This document shows, piece after piece, positions 35,374 to 43,862 of a DNA stretch of 64,000 nucleotides. Numbering within the stretch: position 1 is the stretch's first letter; each line of letters begins with the position of its first letter. Below the pieces are notes generated by a model, which was given only the letters and a program-made list of their open reading frames with translations, made no database searches and had not been told where the DNA came from. Position numbers and translations under genes: made by a program. Origin of the DNA: Bacillota bacterium (lineage in GTDB: Bacteria; Bacillota; Sulfobacillia; Sulfobacillales; Sulfobacillaceae); assembly GCA_026627385.1 (NCBI GenBank), contig JAPNUR010000011.1, positions 25,386 through 89,385 on the forward strand. Reading direction: 5' to 3'.

Positions 35374-36051
35374 TTATTCGTGAGGCAAAAGTTTGTTTAA
35401 GCGGGCCACTGCGTCTTGAAAGTGTTGCGACATATATTCTTCGGCGCGTTTACTGTCTTGATCGACGATGGCGCGATACAATACAAAATGCCGATGAAAC
35501 AGATCGTCCGGAGTTCCCACGAGGGCTCGGGAATATCGCATATTTTGTCTCGCCAGCGGAGCGAGGGAACGAAGAATGGTTTCTAAGAGGGTAACATTGG
35601 CGGCGGCGGCGAGCGTGAGATGAAATGCCCAATCTGCGTCGATGCGGTCATCAGCGTCTCCGTTTCGCATGAGATCCAAATGATGTCGCAGGGTCTTGAG
35701 ATGGTCATCGGTCCGGTGTTGTGCAGCGAGACCGGCGATAGGCACTTCTAACAAACGACGGACAAACAATAACTCGTGTAGACCGTTGATCCGTAGCTCA
35801 TTGGCTAGATCGCCGGTAAGATTCTTCACAAAATACCCGCGTCCGTGGCGTATGTCAATCAAGTCCAAGGCAGCAAGTGCTGCCAACGCTTCACGGATCG
35901 TTGACTTACTGACCTTCAACATTTGAGCCATCTCGTCTAATGAGGGCAGTTTTTCGCCAGGTTGATATACCCGTTGAATAATGAGAGACTCCAGATACTC
36001 AGCGACCTGTGTGGCACGTTTCGAACGAAACGTCGGGGGCGTTATGGTCAC
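35374..36051 (-). CDS. GntR-family regulator, FCD (FadR-like) subgroup
   Basis: A 225-residue regulator with N-terminal winged helix (EKLPSLDEMAQMLKVSKSTIREALAAL is split across residues about 33-58) and an all-helical FCD effector domain carrying the metal-binding His/Asp pattern (DADWAFHLTLAAAA, FHRHFVLYRAIVDQD). The GTG at 36051 has AAAGGAG 11 bases upstream. It converges on icmF and is the likely regulator of the cluster from 18334. FCD proteins usually sense small carboxylic acids, in keeping with a catabolic role. The 166 bases between it and icmF hold no gene. Confidence 0.9.
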   Translation of the reverse strand: MTITPPTFRSKRATQVAEYLESLIIQRVYQPGEKLPSLDEMAQMLKVSKSTIREALAALAALDLIDIRHGRGYFVKNLTGDLANELRINGLHELLFVRRLLEVPIAGLAAQHRTDDHLKTLRHHLDLMRNGDADDRIDADWAFHLTLAAAANVTLLETILRSLAPLARQNMRYSRALVGTPDDLFHRHFVLYRAIVDQDSKRAEEYMSQHFQDAVARLNKLLPHE

Positions 36052-36272
36052 TGGGGCGTCACTCCTTTACGAATTTTACTCTGTGAGTCATTGTACCCCT
36101 TTTCCGCACTTTGTGCCTACTTTCGTAACCTTGCCGCCACGGGTTCTTCGCCTGTTCCGTGACCTCACCGCGACACTTCCGGCACAGGTCTTGCTTCTCT
36201 TCATCTCAACTTTGACAGCACCCTTGATGTGACGCGGATTGGTAGACCAAGTTTGTACAACATGCAGTTTAA

Positions 36273-36290
36273 CCCCGCATCCTCGCGGGG
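36273..36290. repeat. Short perfect hairpin near TnpB remnant
   Basis: CCCCGC-ATCCTC-GCGGGG, a six-base-pair stem with a six-base loop. It lies upstream of the TnpB remnant, where IS200/IS605 elements carry subterminal hairpins; the link is inference. Confidence 0.4.
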
Positions 36291-36357
36291 CTTGGTGTAA
36301 GTATCCACCCGATCTTTCGGTGGTCGAAGCGACTCTCCGCAGACGGCGCGTTTTCGG

Positions 36358-36379
36358 AATCCTCAGGCTACTGAGGATT
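36358..36379. repeat. Perfect 9-bp hairpin near TnpB remnant
   Basis: AATCCTCAG-GCTA-CTGAGGATT: nine paired bases around a four-base loop, without a following T-run, so not a standard terminator. It could be a recognition hairpin of the decayed transposon. Confidence 0.45.
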
Positions 36380-36419
36380 GTCCTTATGCTGCCGGTCGGT
36401 TTCGGTATACCATCAGAAC

Positions 36420-36700
36420 TGCCTCGACGGATTGCCCGGCTCCATGCCCCAATTTGGGAATATCCGGGCCAATACGTTGCACCTTACGACCGATCTCGTG
36501 GACCGTTTCGATGTCATCGCGATCGAGGATCTGAACGTGCGCGAAATGCTGAAAAAGCATCCGTTGGCAAAACGTGGTCCGCCTGTGGATATAAGATGCA
36601 AAAATACCGCTTGCGGTGCGAGAGTGGACGTGCCCAGTCTGTCACGTATACCAAAACCCTTCAAGTAGAGGGTTTACCTGGTGGTGTGCGCGTGCTGTCA
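36420..36700 (+). pseudogene. TnpB (IS200/IS605-type) C-terminal remnant
   Basis: One frame gives LHLTTDLVDRFDVIAIEDLN followed by VREMLKKHPLAK, which is the RuvC-II block of TnpB with its catalytic Glu. Two further frames give SACGYK and VREWTCPVCHVYQNP, the two halves of the C-terminal zinc finger. So the end of a tnpB gene is present but broken by at least two frameshifts and has lost the first two thirds. No TnpA gene is seen. The rest of the 36052-37056 interval holds no intact gene. Confidence 0.75.
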
Positions 36701-37056
36701 TGATGCACTATGAGGATCGAAAGGGGAACGGTCGCTGTCGGCCTACGCCGGTCACATCGGGACCGACCCCGACCACGGGGTACGCTGGGGAAGTGCTGTC
36801 AGAACCTTCTGTCGCAGGCGGTACGTGGATGAAAAGATGCGCCATGAGTGACCCGACCACTAGTTCGGAACTGAGGTATTGCAGCTCCGGCGCCACTTGA
36901 TGACATGACAGACCCCAATTAGGGCGTTTCGAGGAAATCGGGTCCCGGCATTATCCGTTTCGGCCAAGGGCCCTCGTCGGAATAGGGGCATAAGGCAGCA
37001 TAGATTGGTTAGCACGTTATCTACCGATGCAGTTAAGAAATATACGGGGGGAAACC

Positions 37057-38328
37057 ATGCACTCAATGGAGGATGTCATTCGGCAGCAGGCACACCTGCT
37101 ACGGGACGAGATGACGGTACAGCTTCAGCGCATGATTCGCGTGGCGACCGTCAACCCGCCCGGGGAGCATTATGAAGACTTCGTTGCCTTATTTGATACC
37201 TGGCTTCGGGAATTGGGCTACGAAACGCGTATTGTCACGGTACCGGAAGCCCTTCTCCCAGTTTTAGCCCCACACGCTGAGGGCCGACCTCGCCCCAGTG
37301 TTGTGGGAAGGATTGACGGGCCAGCGGGCCCGGGACTACGCCTTCACCTCAATGGACATTATGATGTAGTGCCGGCTGGGGATGATTGGACTTGCGATCC
37401 TTTTGCGGGAGAGATTCGCGAGGGCCGGATGTACGGTCGGGGCGCAGCCGACCAAAAGAGTGGTCTCGTTATGCAGGTCCTGGCAGTCGAGGCCTTGCGC
37501 CGTGCGGGTGTTCGATGGCGGGGGACAATTACCCAGAGTGCTGTTCCTGACGAGGAGACTGTCGGCAACCGCAATGCGGGTATGGGCTATTTAGTGGAAC
37601 AAGGCATCATCTCAAGGAACAACACGGATGCTGTGATCATTACCGAACCCTTTGGGGTGGATGGGATTGGTGTCGGGCACAAAGGAGCGATCTGGGGACG
37701 ACTTACCGTGTATGGACGGCAGGCCCATGGCAGTTCTCCCCAGCTGGGGATTAATGCGGTTGAACTACTGGTTGAGGCCATTCATCGCCTTCACAGTGAG
37801 CTGTCACCCCAGCTTGCCGTGCGGCTGTCTCCTGTGGACGTGACACCCACTGAGTCTTCCGCGTCCACGCTATCATTTGACACCATCCATGGTGGTGTGG
37901 CGACGAACGTGATCCCTGCTCGAGCTCAGGCCACATTTAACCGTCGACTTGTCCCGGGCGAAACGGTCAAAGCCGCCCGCAGAGAATTGACCACCGTGCT
38001 GGAAAAACTGGCTCAGGACAACCCGCAGTTCAGGTACGAGTATGAAGAATTCTACACCGTTGAACCGACGTTGGTCTCCACTAACGAACCGTTAGCCCAC
38101 ATCATGGCGGATATTCTTCGTCGCCAGGGAATGACGCCGCGGTTCCTTATTTCGGCTGGCAGCGACGATCAAAGGTTTGTGGTTCACGGCGCCCGCATTA
38201 CCAATGCCATTATCTACGGCCCCGGGCAAACCCGCCTTGCTCATCAATCTGATGAGTATATCGATCTCGGTGATCTCCTCAAAGGCATCGAGATGCTGGC
38301 GCTGGCGTTGTATCACTTATTGCGCTGA
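37057..38328 (+). CDS. M20-family metallopeptidase (ArgE/DapE/carboxypeptidase type)
   Basis: A dizinc aminoacylase/deacetylase of 423 residues. Metal ligands are visible as LNGHYDVVPAGD (His, Asp), GRGAADQKSG (Asp), PDEETVGN (catalytic Glu and ligand Glu) and the late TRLAHQSDEYID His. The dimerisation domain contains GRQAHGSSPQLGINA. ATG 37057 follows GGGGGGAAACC. It hydrolyses an acylated amino acid or peptide, but the substrate is unknown. It stands alone between mobile element scars. Confidence 0.9.
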   Translation: MHSMEDVIRQQAHLLRDEMTVQLQRMIRVATVNPPGEHYEDFVALFDTWLRELGYETRIVTVPEALLPVLAPHAEGRPRPSVVGRIDGPAGPGLRLHLNGHYDVVPAGDDWTCDPFAGEIREGRMYGRGAADQKSGLVMQVLAVEALRRAGVRWRGTITQSAVPDEETVGNRNAGMGYLVEQGIISRNNTDAVIITEPFGVDGIGVGHKGAIWGRLTVYGRQAHGSSPQLGINAVELLVEAIHRLHSELSPQLAVRLSPVDVTPTESSASTLSFDTIHGGVATNVIPARAQATFNRRLVPGETVKAARRELTTVLEKLAQDNPQFRYEYEEFYTVEPTLVSTNEPLAHIMADILRRQGMTPRFLISAGSDDQRFVVHGARITNAIIYGPGQTRLAHQSDEYIDLGDLLKGIEMLALALYHLLR

Positions 38329-38408
38329 AGCGCTCCATCGCTGAGTGATCCCTAGTTTGTGCCACAGGAAGGCCGGAAACAGGTATCCTTCTTCGCAGCT
38401 GGTTTGAG

Positions 38409-38500
38409 GCGTGGCAGAGGGCAAAGCACCGCCCTTGCGGGGGCGGGCATCCAGGAGGGACGGGGGCGGAGAGTGCCCGGGGCCCGGGCGTGAGCAGCTC
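38409..38500. repeat. Copy A of a 92-nt degenerate direct repeat
   Basis: This 92-base stretch, beginning GCGTGGCAGAGGGC and ending around GGGCCCGGGCGTG-AGCAG, matches 40581-40672 with scattered substitutions and no visible net length change. On the minus strand both copies read similar peptides (AAHARAPGTLRPRPS here, AAHAWALGALRPGPS there), so they are probably remains of the same coding element, likely a transposase, though I do not recognise its family. Confidence 0.6.
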
Positions 38501-39075
38501 CGGCGAGATTTGCGGAGCGCCATCGGAGGGGGGCACGCTTAGGCGGTTTCCGGCCAATGAGCGGATCCCACAATTGGGGGAATCGTCGCCCGCCCGTGAC
38601 GCGGCGCCTGGCGCAGCAGCCGCCACGTAATGGCCCCCCTCGCCAAGGCCCACCACATACCCCACCGTAAAAGCGCAGAGGTGCGGTAAGTGCGAACCGT
38701 CTTCGCGCGCCCGTGGCGGTCTTGCCTGGTCGCTTCCCGCAGCGTGCCCGCGACCGACGGCCAATAGGAGGTCCAGGCAAAAATCAAGAGGAGGCGAACT
38801 CCCCGCGCCGGGGTCGTTAGCCGCACACCGCCGACGTGAACCCCCTCATTGGTGATGACCAAAAGGTGCTGTGGGTATGATGGGAATCAAGCTCCGGGGT
38901 GCGGAGCAGGGATCGGCAGGGTAACCGTCGAACTGTTCCCTACTTCGTGGGTGGTCTCGTGCGATTTTTTACATGGGCCTGCGCCTGACTCAGCGGCTCG
39001 CCTGCTGTAAAAATGCAGGAGCTTGCGCGACAATAGTTTTAGTGAGCAAGTAAACTAAGGAGGCTCAAACTCTCT
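38501..39075 (-). other. Gene-poor scar region with decayed minus-strand frames
   Basis: About 570 bases without an intact gene. Several minus-strand frames switch along the stretch (for example TVRTYRTSALLRWGMWWA around 38640-38700), suggesting a frameshifted gene continuous with repeat copy A. An 11-base word GGCAGGGTAAC at 38915-38925 recurs at 35286-35296. No function can be supported. Confidence 0.4.
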
Positions 39076-39144
39076 ATGTCTAGGATATCACCATCCCAAC
39101 AAATTCAAGAGGCGATCCATGAATTATTAACGGAGCGAAACTAA
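39076..39144 (+). pseudogene. 22-codon ORF with good ribosome binding site, probably truncated gene start
   Basis: ATG 39076 has TAAGGAGG 12 bases upstream and encodes MSRISPSQQIQEAIHELL plus four residues before TAA. After the stop the same frame continues as KGRQLINRWG to another stop. It reads like the beginning of a helical protein cut by mutation, perhaps a transposase start; no family recognised. Confidence 0.3.
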
Positions 39145-39182
39145 AAAGGTCGCCAGTTGATTAATCGGTGGGGGTTTTAGAA

Positions 39183-39629
39183 GTGATTCGGATTCTCAAT
39201 ATAGATGATGTTTCGGTGGTTTCCAGCAGCAGCTTTCTGCGCACAAGGGAGTTGCTTTCGCCCACAAATCGTGAGGGTCTCTACGTCAACATCGACGAAG
39301 TGGAGCCTGGGGGTTACAGCGCAAAGCATCATCTGCACACCCTTCAAGATGAATTTTTCTTGGTTCTACAGGGACAAGGGCTTGCCCGAATTGATAACGA
39401 GTTACATCCGGTCGTAGCGGGCGATTTCTTCGCCAAACCGGCTGGTTCTGTGCCGCACCAATTCTTTAACAACGGAACAGTAACTTTGAAGATCTTGGAC
39501 TGTGGAATTGCTCGACAAGGAGACTCGATCGTTTACGCTGACGACCAGGTTGTGTGGCTAAAGAGCCTCGGCATGGCCTTCAAACTCTCGGATGCGCTTC
39601 GGGCATGGTCATCCATTCCTAACAAATGA
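39183..39629 (+). CDS. Cupin-domain protein
   Basis: A small single-domain cupin of 148 residues. Cupin motif 1 is present as HHLHTLQDEFFLVLQGQG (two His and Glu) and motif 2 as AGSVPHQFFNNG, so a metal site should form. Such proteins bind or isomerise small carbohydrates or act as dioxygenases or regulators; no specific role can be assigned. The GTG at 39183 is chosen with GGGGG eight bases upstream; GTG 39168 would add five residues. It stands alone amid mobile element debris. Confidence 0.75.
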   Translation: MIRILNIDDVSVVSSSSFLRTRELLSPTNREGLYVNIDEVEPGGYSAKHHLHTLQDEFFLVLQGQGLARIDNELHPVVAGDFFAKPAGSVPHQFFNNGTVTLKILDCGIARQGDSIVYADDQVVWLKSLGMAFKLSDALRAWSSIPNK

Positions 39630-39682
39630 TTGATCTGTAAACGTAAAATAATCCCCACATGGGCGGCCGGGATCGTTTGTGA

Positions 39683-40135
39683 TTGATGGGGATTAAGGTG
39701 CTGATGGGATGGGCCGCGCTTTCACGGGTAAGGCCGACCAGGATAAGCAATCGACCCAACTCGCGGCACAGATATTGGATAGGCGTGTGGTTCCTTGCCG
39801 TTTTCTTTGGCCGTTTGAATCAAACTAAAAGCGATCGCGCTGGCTTGCGCCCGGCGCGACGTGTGGGCGAAGAGCCAATTTTTGCGATTACGCTCTATAC
39901 GATGTTGCAACAAATGGTAGCACCTGATCTGATAGGCCGTATCAATACCATAGCCAGGGCCGCCCGAATAATCCCGTCCACTGTCACGCCTGGTGTGTAC
40001 GGTTGGGTCGTGGGAACATGGGGCCCACCAGCGGTGGGATTAACGATGCTGGCCATATCAGTTATTCCCCTCTTATTGATCCATCAGTCGGTGATCCCGC
40101 ACGAGCGGCCAATCAGAGAACATCCCCTGGTTTAA
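39683..40135 (+). pseudogene. C-terminal remnant of an MFS transporter
   Basis: From about 39866 the frame reads AITLYTMLQQMVAPDLIGRI followed by two hydrophobic helices (GVYGWVVGTWGPPAVGLTM and AISVIPLLLIHQSVI). This matches the late cytoplasmic loop and last helices of major facilitator permeases of the macrolide-efflux/enterobactin exporter type. The first ten or so helices are missing and the upstream codons do not look membrane-like. It is therefore a fragment. Confidence 0.55.
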
Positions 40136-40265
40136 TAGGGGTCCCTTGGTGTAGCGCCGGCGGCAGGTCCCCTAGCGTGGAACGTCATTAGGAAATTATA
40201 CTGTTGTACGATCAATCAGCTATCTCAACACTGATGAATGAAAGCGACGCCGCCATTGCCGTATA

Positions 40266-40395
40266 GTGGGCCCCCAAAACTGACAATTTACACGATTACC
40301 TGCCACGGAAAGCCCGTTCGGGCTTGAACCGATACTTTACGTGCTATAACTATCACCGGCTGCATCCATCTTTCGGCTACACGCGACCCCGGCAT
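40266..40395 (+). mobile_element. IS3-family remnant: terminal repeat plus transposase tail
   Basis: GTGGGCCCCCAAAACTGACA at 40266-40285 resembles IS3-type terminal inverted repeats. Within 40 bases follows the end of an rve integrase: GLNRYFTCYNYHRLHPSFGY, similar to the Y-FxYNxxRPHxxLGY close of IS3/IS481 transposases. The transposase body between them is absent, so this is an internally deleted copy. No matching opposite end was found by eye. Confidence 0.6.
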
Positions 40396-40580
40396 GGCAT
40401 ATGCTTCTGCCGTTCCTCGCCGGGAGGGGGGCCCGGGTTTGAATCCCTCCTAGACCGCCGATGGGCTGGGCCTCCGATTTGCCGACGGGCCAGCAACCTG
40501 AGTGACCCCCAGGTTTTACCAAGGCGAAGTCAAAAGCTACTGTCATGCTTCAACAAGCGGGGTTGATTAGCTGGATCCGG

Positions 40581-40672
40581 GCGTGGCAGAGGGCGCCAGC
40601 ACCGCTGTGGCGGGGTCAGACATCGGGGAGGGACCGGGGCGGAGAGCACCCAGGGCCCAGGCGTGGGCTGCG
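40581..40672. repeat. Copy B of the 92-nt degenerate direct repeat
   Basis: Second copy of the repeat at 38409, in the same orientation, beginning GCGTGGCAGAGGGC. The flanking 255 bases up to 40927 contain the hairpin CCAGGAC-AAC-GTCCTGG near 40850 but no intact gene. On the minus strand the frame continues as LLELTPQFRRRLTPW, so the decayed protein extends beyond the repeat. Confidence 0.6.
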
Positions 40673-40927
40673 TCGGGAGCGACGAGGCTCCACGGGGTCA
40701 GGCGTCGGCGGAATTGCGGAGTCAACTCGAGGAGGTAGATGCGCCCGTGAAACGGGTCACGGCGGCCAATGAACACCCCTGGCCCAATCACGCTTTGGCG
40801 CCCCTCATCCGGGCTTTACCAGCTTTTAAACGGTGGTACAGCCGTCAGTCCAGGACAACGTCCTGGGGACGGGAGATAAGAAGCACATCGGGCTACTGCT
40901 GCCACGACGAGGCAATGGAATCGTCAA

Positions 40928-42427
40928 CTAGCCCTGGCGCCGAAAAGGGTGCACCTTGTCGCGCGGCCGCCGGTCAATGCCCTCCATCTGAAAGAAGAGG
41001 CGTCGCGCATTGTGATTGACGATTTTCTGAAAGGCGTCGGCCGAAAGTTCCGGCTCCAGTCGCGCAATTTTATCCCATTCTTGCTGGAAGTCTTTAGCGA
41101 GGCCGCCACTGCCAAATACCACGCGATCAGGCCCTATCGTCCGGATGGCTTCTTTGATGGCGCTTAAGGGGGCCCGCGAGGTTTCCAAGTACACTTGGGG
41201 GTGGCGTTCGGCTAGAACCAACGCTTCTTCCAGGTAAGGCGACCGTTGACCCATGGAATGAATGATGACCGGAACCTGGGCAAATTCCATCAAAAATTCG
41301 TCCCATAGGGCAGGACTATCAAAACGTAACGGCGCAGGACCGGGCCCGCTATGGATGAGAAGCGGTTTTTGCACGCGTTGGAGTTCTTGGCCTAAATGGC
41401 GAACCGAGTCCGACCAGGGGAAAGAGCGATCAAGGCCGGGATAGGCAAAGGCTCCGCGAAAGCCGCGGTCCAGCAGCAGGCGCAAATCGGAGGCGTAACC
41501 AGGCCGCGCCGGGGCCAAAGCGGCCCAGCGCGGGTTATCCCGTACGGCGGCAATTAATTCCTCGGCAGCGATGAGCGGTTCCCCGGACGCTAAGAGTCCC
41601 CAGTCTACCAACACCCGTCGTTCGGCCTGCGGTCCCAACGTGCGCTTCACGTCGAGGGGGACGCCGTCCAAGGGTTTGGCTAAGGGCAGATAAGCGGTCA
41701 TGTCGGTGACACCAAGCTGAATGAGGGGTGCCTCAGGATCACCGGCAATGAGGATGGTTTCCTGTTCGTCGGCCATCCCCAGCACGTGGCCGTGATGGGC
41801 GATCAGGGCTCCGCCCAAGTAATGGGTGCCGGAAAACCGTCCGGCTAAAGGGGCGACCGCGACCGTGGCCCGGATCGCTTGGCTTCGTTGGATGGCCAGC
41901 TCTTGGATGAGGTTACGTTCGGCTACGGTGCGCGGGCTGACAGCCATGACCACTAAGTCCGGGGATAACGCGGCGGTGCTAGTCCAGATCTCGTCATCCA
42001 GGGCGTCCAGACCCGGCAAAATGACGATGCGGCCCCATCGGGTGGAAATGGCGTTGACGCCCGGGCCTGGCTCAAACCAAGGGCGCTCCGTCGGCTGAAA
42101 GAGCAGTTTGGCATGCGAGCCGGCAAGCGTGCCATCCGGCTCGATGACGAGCGATCGCTGTTGTTTTTTCCCACTTTCGGGTTCTAAGGCGCGGATGCTA
42201 CCGGTGATAATCATGACATTCAGTTCTCGGGCCACGCGACTGAGGCGTTCGGTGTGGCGATTGGGAACGACTTCGACCGGATTAAGACCTAACGACCATT
42301 CGGGAAAAATGACGATGTCCACCCCGCGGCTCGCCGCTTGACGCACTTGTTCGACCGCGCGCGTGAGGGCAGCCTCTACTTCGCGAATATAGGGGGCCTG
42401 GGCGATGGCGATGCGCGGCGTGGCCAT
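40928..42427 (-). CDS. Nitrilase-like/amidohydrolase-like fusion, catalytic residues missing
   Basis: A 499-residue protein joining two folds. Residues 1 to about 265 are a carbon-nitrogen hydrolase: Glu43 in FPEWSL and Lys107 in HAKLLF are kept, but the nucleophile Cys expected near 139 (ICYD in the family) is Gly in ILPGLDALDD. Residues about 285-485 resemble an amidohydrolase_2 barrel (KPLLIHSGPGP, VIIHSMGQ, VYLETS, NHNARRLF), but the leading DxHxH reads VDWGLLAS and the terminal GSD is GSG. Both active sites thus seem dead while the frames are intact. It may be a binding or regulatory protein. ATG 42427 is used. It diverges from tusA, which lies between it and another nitrilase. Confidence 0.8.
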   Translation of the reverse strand: MATPRIAIAQAPYIREVEAALTRAVEQVRQAASRGVDIVIFPEWSLGLNPVEVVPNRHTERLSRVARELNVMIITGSIRALEPESGKKQQRSLVIEPDGTLAGSHAKLLFQPTERPWFEPGPGVNAISTRWGRIVILPGLDALDDEIWTSTAALSPDLVVMAVSPRTVAERNLIQELAIQRSQAIRATVAVAPLAGRFSGTHYLGGALIAHHGHVLGMADEQETILIAGDPEAPLIQLGVTDMTAYLPLAKPLDGVPLDVKRTLGPQAERRVLVDWGLLASGEPLIAAEELIAAVRDNPRWAALAPARPGYASDLRLLLDRGFRGAFAYPGLDRSFPWSDSVRHLGQELQRVQKPLLIHSGPGPAPLRFDSPALWDEFLMEFAQVPVIIHSMGQRSPYLEEALVLAERHPQVYLETSRAPLSAIKEAIRTIGPDRVVFGSGGLAKDFQQEWDKIARLEPELSADAFQKIVNHNARRLFFQMEGIDRRPRDKVHPFRRQG

Positions 42428-42525
42428 AAATGGTCTCCTCTCCGAGCGCGTGTTTGCACCTTATTCTAACGCATATGATCGGGAATGGCAATTTATGCCA
42501 AATTCCAAACAGGGAAAAAACATTC

Positions 42526-42554
42526 TTGCCATGCGGTTGTAGGCGGGCTATGCT
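42526..42554 (+). promoter_or_regulatory. Promoter of tusA-like gene
   Basis: TTGCCA (42526-42531), 17 bases, TATGCT (42549-42554). It lies 30 bases upstream of the start codon with the ribosome binding site AGGGGAG in between. Confidence 0.65.
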
Positions 42555-42583
42555 GAAGCCAAAACTGTTCAGGGGAGAGTGGC

Positions 42584-42826
42584 ATGGAAGAATCCCTGAA
42601 GTCGGATACCCTTTTGGATGTAACGGGACTGTCGTGTCCCTTACCCATTATTCGGATCAAGCATGCGATGGGACAAATTGCGGTCGGTGCGGTCCTGGAG
42701 GTGTGGACTACCGATCCCGGCTCGCTAACCGATATCCCGGCTTGGGCTCATACAACAGGCCAAGAGTTGGTTCACGTTATCGCTGATGCCCCGCCCTTTA
42801 AATTCTGGATTCGCCGGGCCCATTAG
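42584..42826 (+). CDS. tusA: TusA/SirA-family sulfur carrier protein
   Basis: An 80-residue protein with the defining CPxP motif in LDVTGLSCPLPIIRIKHA, whose Cys carries persulfide sulfur. The rest, EVWTTDPGSLTDIPAWAHTTG, is the usual beta-alpha fold. Members feed sulfur to tRNA thiolation, molybdopterin or, in sulfur-oxidising organisms, sulfur oxidation. No Dsr, Hdr or rhodanese gene is next to it here, so the role is open. The last 29 bases overlap the end of the convergent nitrilase-like gene. Confidence 0.92.
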   Translation: MEESLKSDTLLDVTGLSCPLPIIRIKHAMGQIAVGAVLEVWTTDPGSLTDIPAWAHTTGQELVHVIADAPPFKFWIRRAH

Positions 42827-43862
42827 CGGGCATGCGCCAGGCGGCATAAAGGACTTCGTTAGCGTCGGGTCCTCGCGAATAGGCGCTCTGGGCGAGCGTT
42901 TTCACCATTTGCCCCTCTCGGGCGAGAATCGCGCTTTGTCCGTCGAAGTGCAGGTCGAGAAATTCCATGATGAGCTGGGGGTTGATGACGACTTCGATTG
43001 ACTGGCATTGTTTTAGGGCTGCATACGACCCTTCTTCGACCCATTGCTGGCGCCGGCTGCGCGGCGGCCGCTGGTGTGGGGCGTCAAAGGGCCACAACTC
43101 CTCCCAACGCCAGGGGTTGGCGGATGGCTGAGCCACCAGTTGAACGCCAGCGCGGTCTAAGCGGTCCAAGACGTTAACGAAGTGAGGTTCCCGCGCGGTG
43201 TGGGGCCGCACAAAGGCATCATAGCAAATGGCAGTGGCCAACTTAACGGGCGTATCGGGCAATACTACCCAGCGCAACGCAGCGTCCAGGGGGCCCGACG
43301 TGAGCTGCAGCACATCCTCCTGTGTGGGTACCAGGTTGACTTTGCGGGTGACGGAAATGACTTGCCCGCGAGGATTGACGGTAAAGCTGAAATTGTAGAC
43401 ACGCCCATTCTGGGGCACGTAGCGATCGCTATCGTAAGATAGCCGGGATTCAGGCAAAAGCGCAGTCCCGGCGACAACGCTAACCGCATAGCGTTTGGCT
43501 AATGTGGCCATCGTTTGGTGCCAGATGCGCCAGACGCGCGGGGCTCCGTAGGTGAAGAACGCGGCCCGGGTTCTTAGGGTCCGATGACGAAACATCGCCT
43601 GCAGGAGATGCGGGAATTCTTTCATCGCGATGGTGCGAAACGCTTCATCGAGTGTGCGCGCGTGCTGAAGCAGGTGGCCCTGGCCTTCGAGCAAGAGAAA
43701 CGTGGCAAAATCTTCGGGGAATACCATCAGCGCAGGACGACCCCGCGTGCGCCGGCGATCCACCTCGGCAAAATACGAAGACACCTTGGTAAAAAAGGCC
43801 GAGGCGGTCAGGTAGTCATCCGCTGTCATCACGGGTTGCACTGCAAAGAGGTCAATCTCGAT
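42798..43862 (-). CDS. Nitrilase-superfamily carbon-nitrogen hydrolase, non-AUG start likely
   Basis: The catalytic triad is intact: Glu in MVFPEDF, Lys in VTRKVNLVP and Cys in ATAICYDAF. The nearest standard start is GTG 43841, but it lacks a ribosome binding site and would remove IEIDLFAVQPVMT-like residues that match the conserved beta strand 1 of nitrilases (xxALVQPxM). The strong AAGGAGGG at about 43869-43876 points to ATC 43862 or ATT 43865 as start; the frame closes at a stop at 43878. The protein is thus 354 residues or so. The substrate is unknown. It is the active-looking neighbour of the inactive fusion at 40928. Confidence 0.85.
   Translation of the reverse strand: MEIDLFAVQPVMTADDYLTASAFFTKVSSYFAEVDRRRTRGRPALMVFPEDFATFLLLEGQGHLLQHARTLDEAFRTIAMKEFPHLLQAMFRHRTLRTRAAFFTYGAPRVWRIWHQTMATLAKRYAVSVVAGTALLPESRLSYDSDRYVPQNGRVYNFSFTVNPRGQVISVTRKVNLVPTQEDVLQLTSGPLDAALRWVVLPDTPVKLATAICYDAFVRPHTAREPHFVNVLDRLDRAGVQLVAQPSANPWRWEELWPFDAPHQRPPRSRRQQWVEEGSYAALKQCQSIEVVINPQLIMEFLDLHFDGQSAILAREGQMVKTLAQSAYSRGPDANEVLYAAWRMPANGPGESRI

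Noticed and set aside
40430..40465. tRNA T-arm-like stretch GGGTTTGAATCCC
   Set aside because: The T-stem pairs over only three bases and no acceptor, D or anticodon arms can be built around it.
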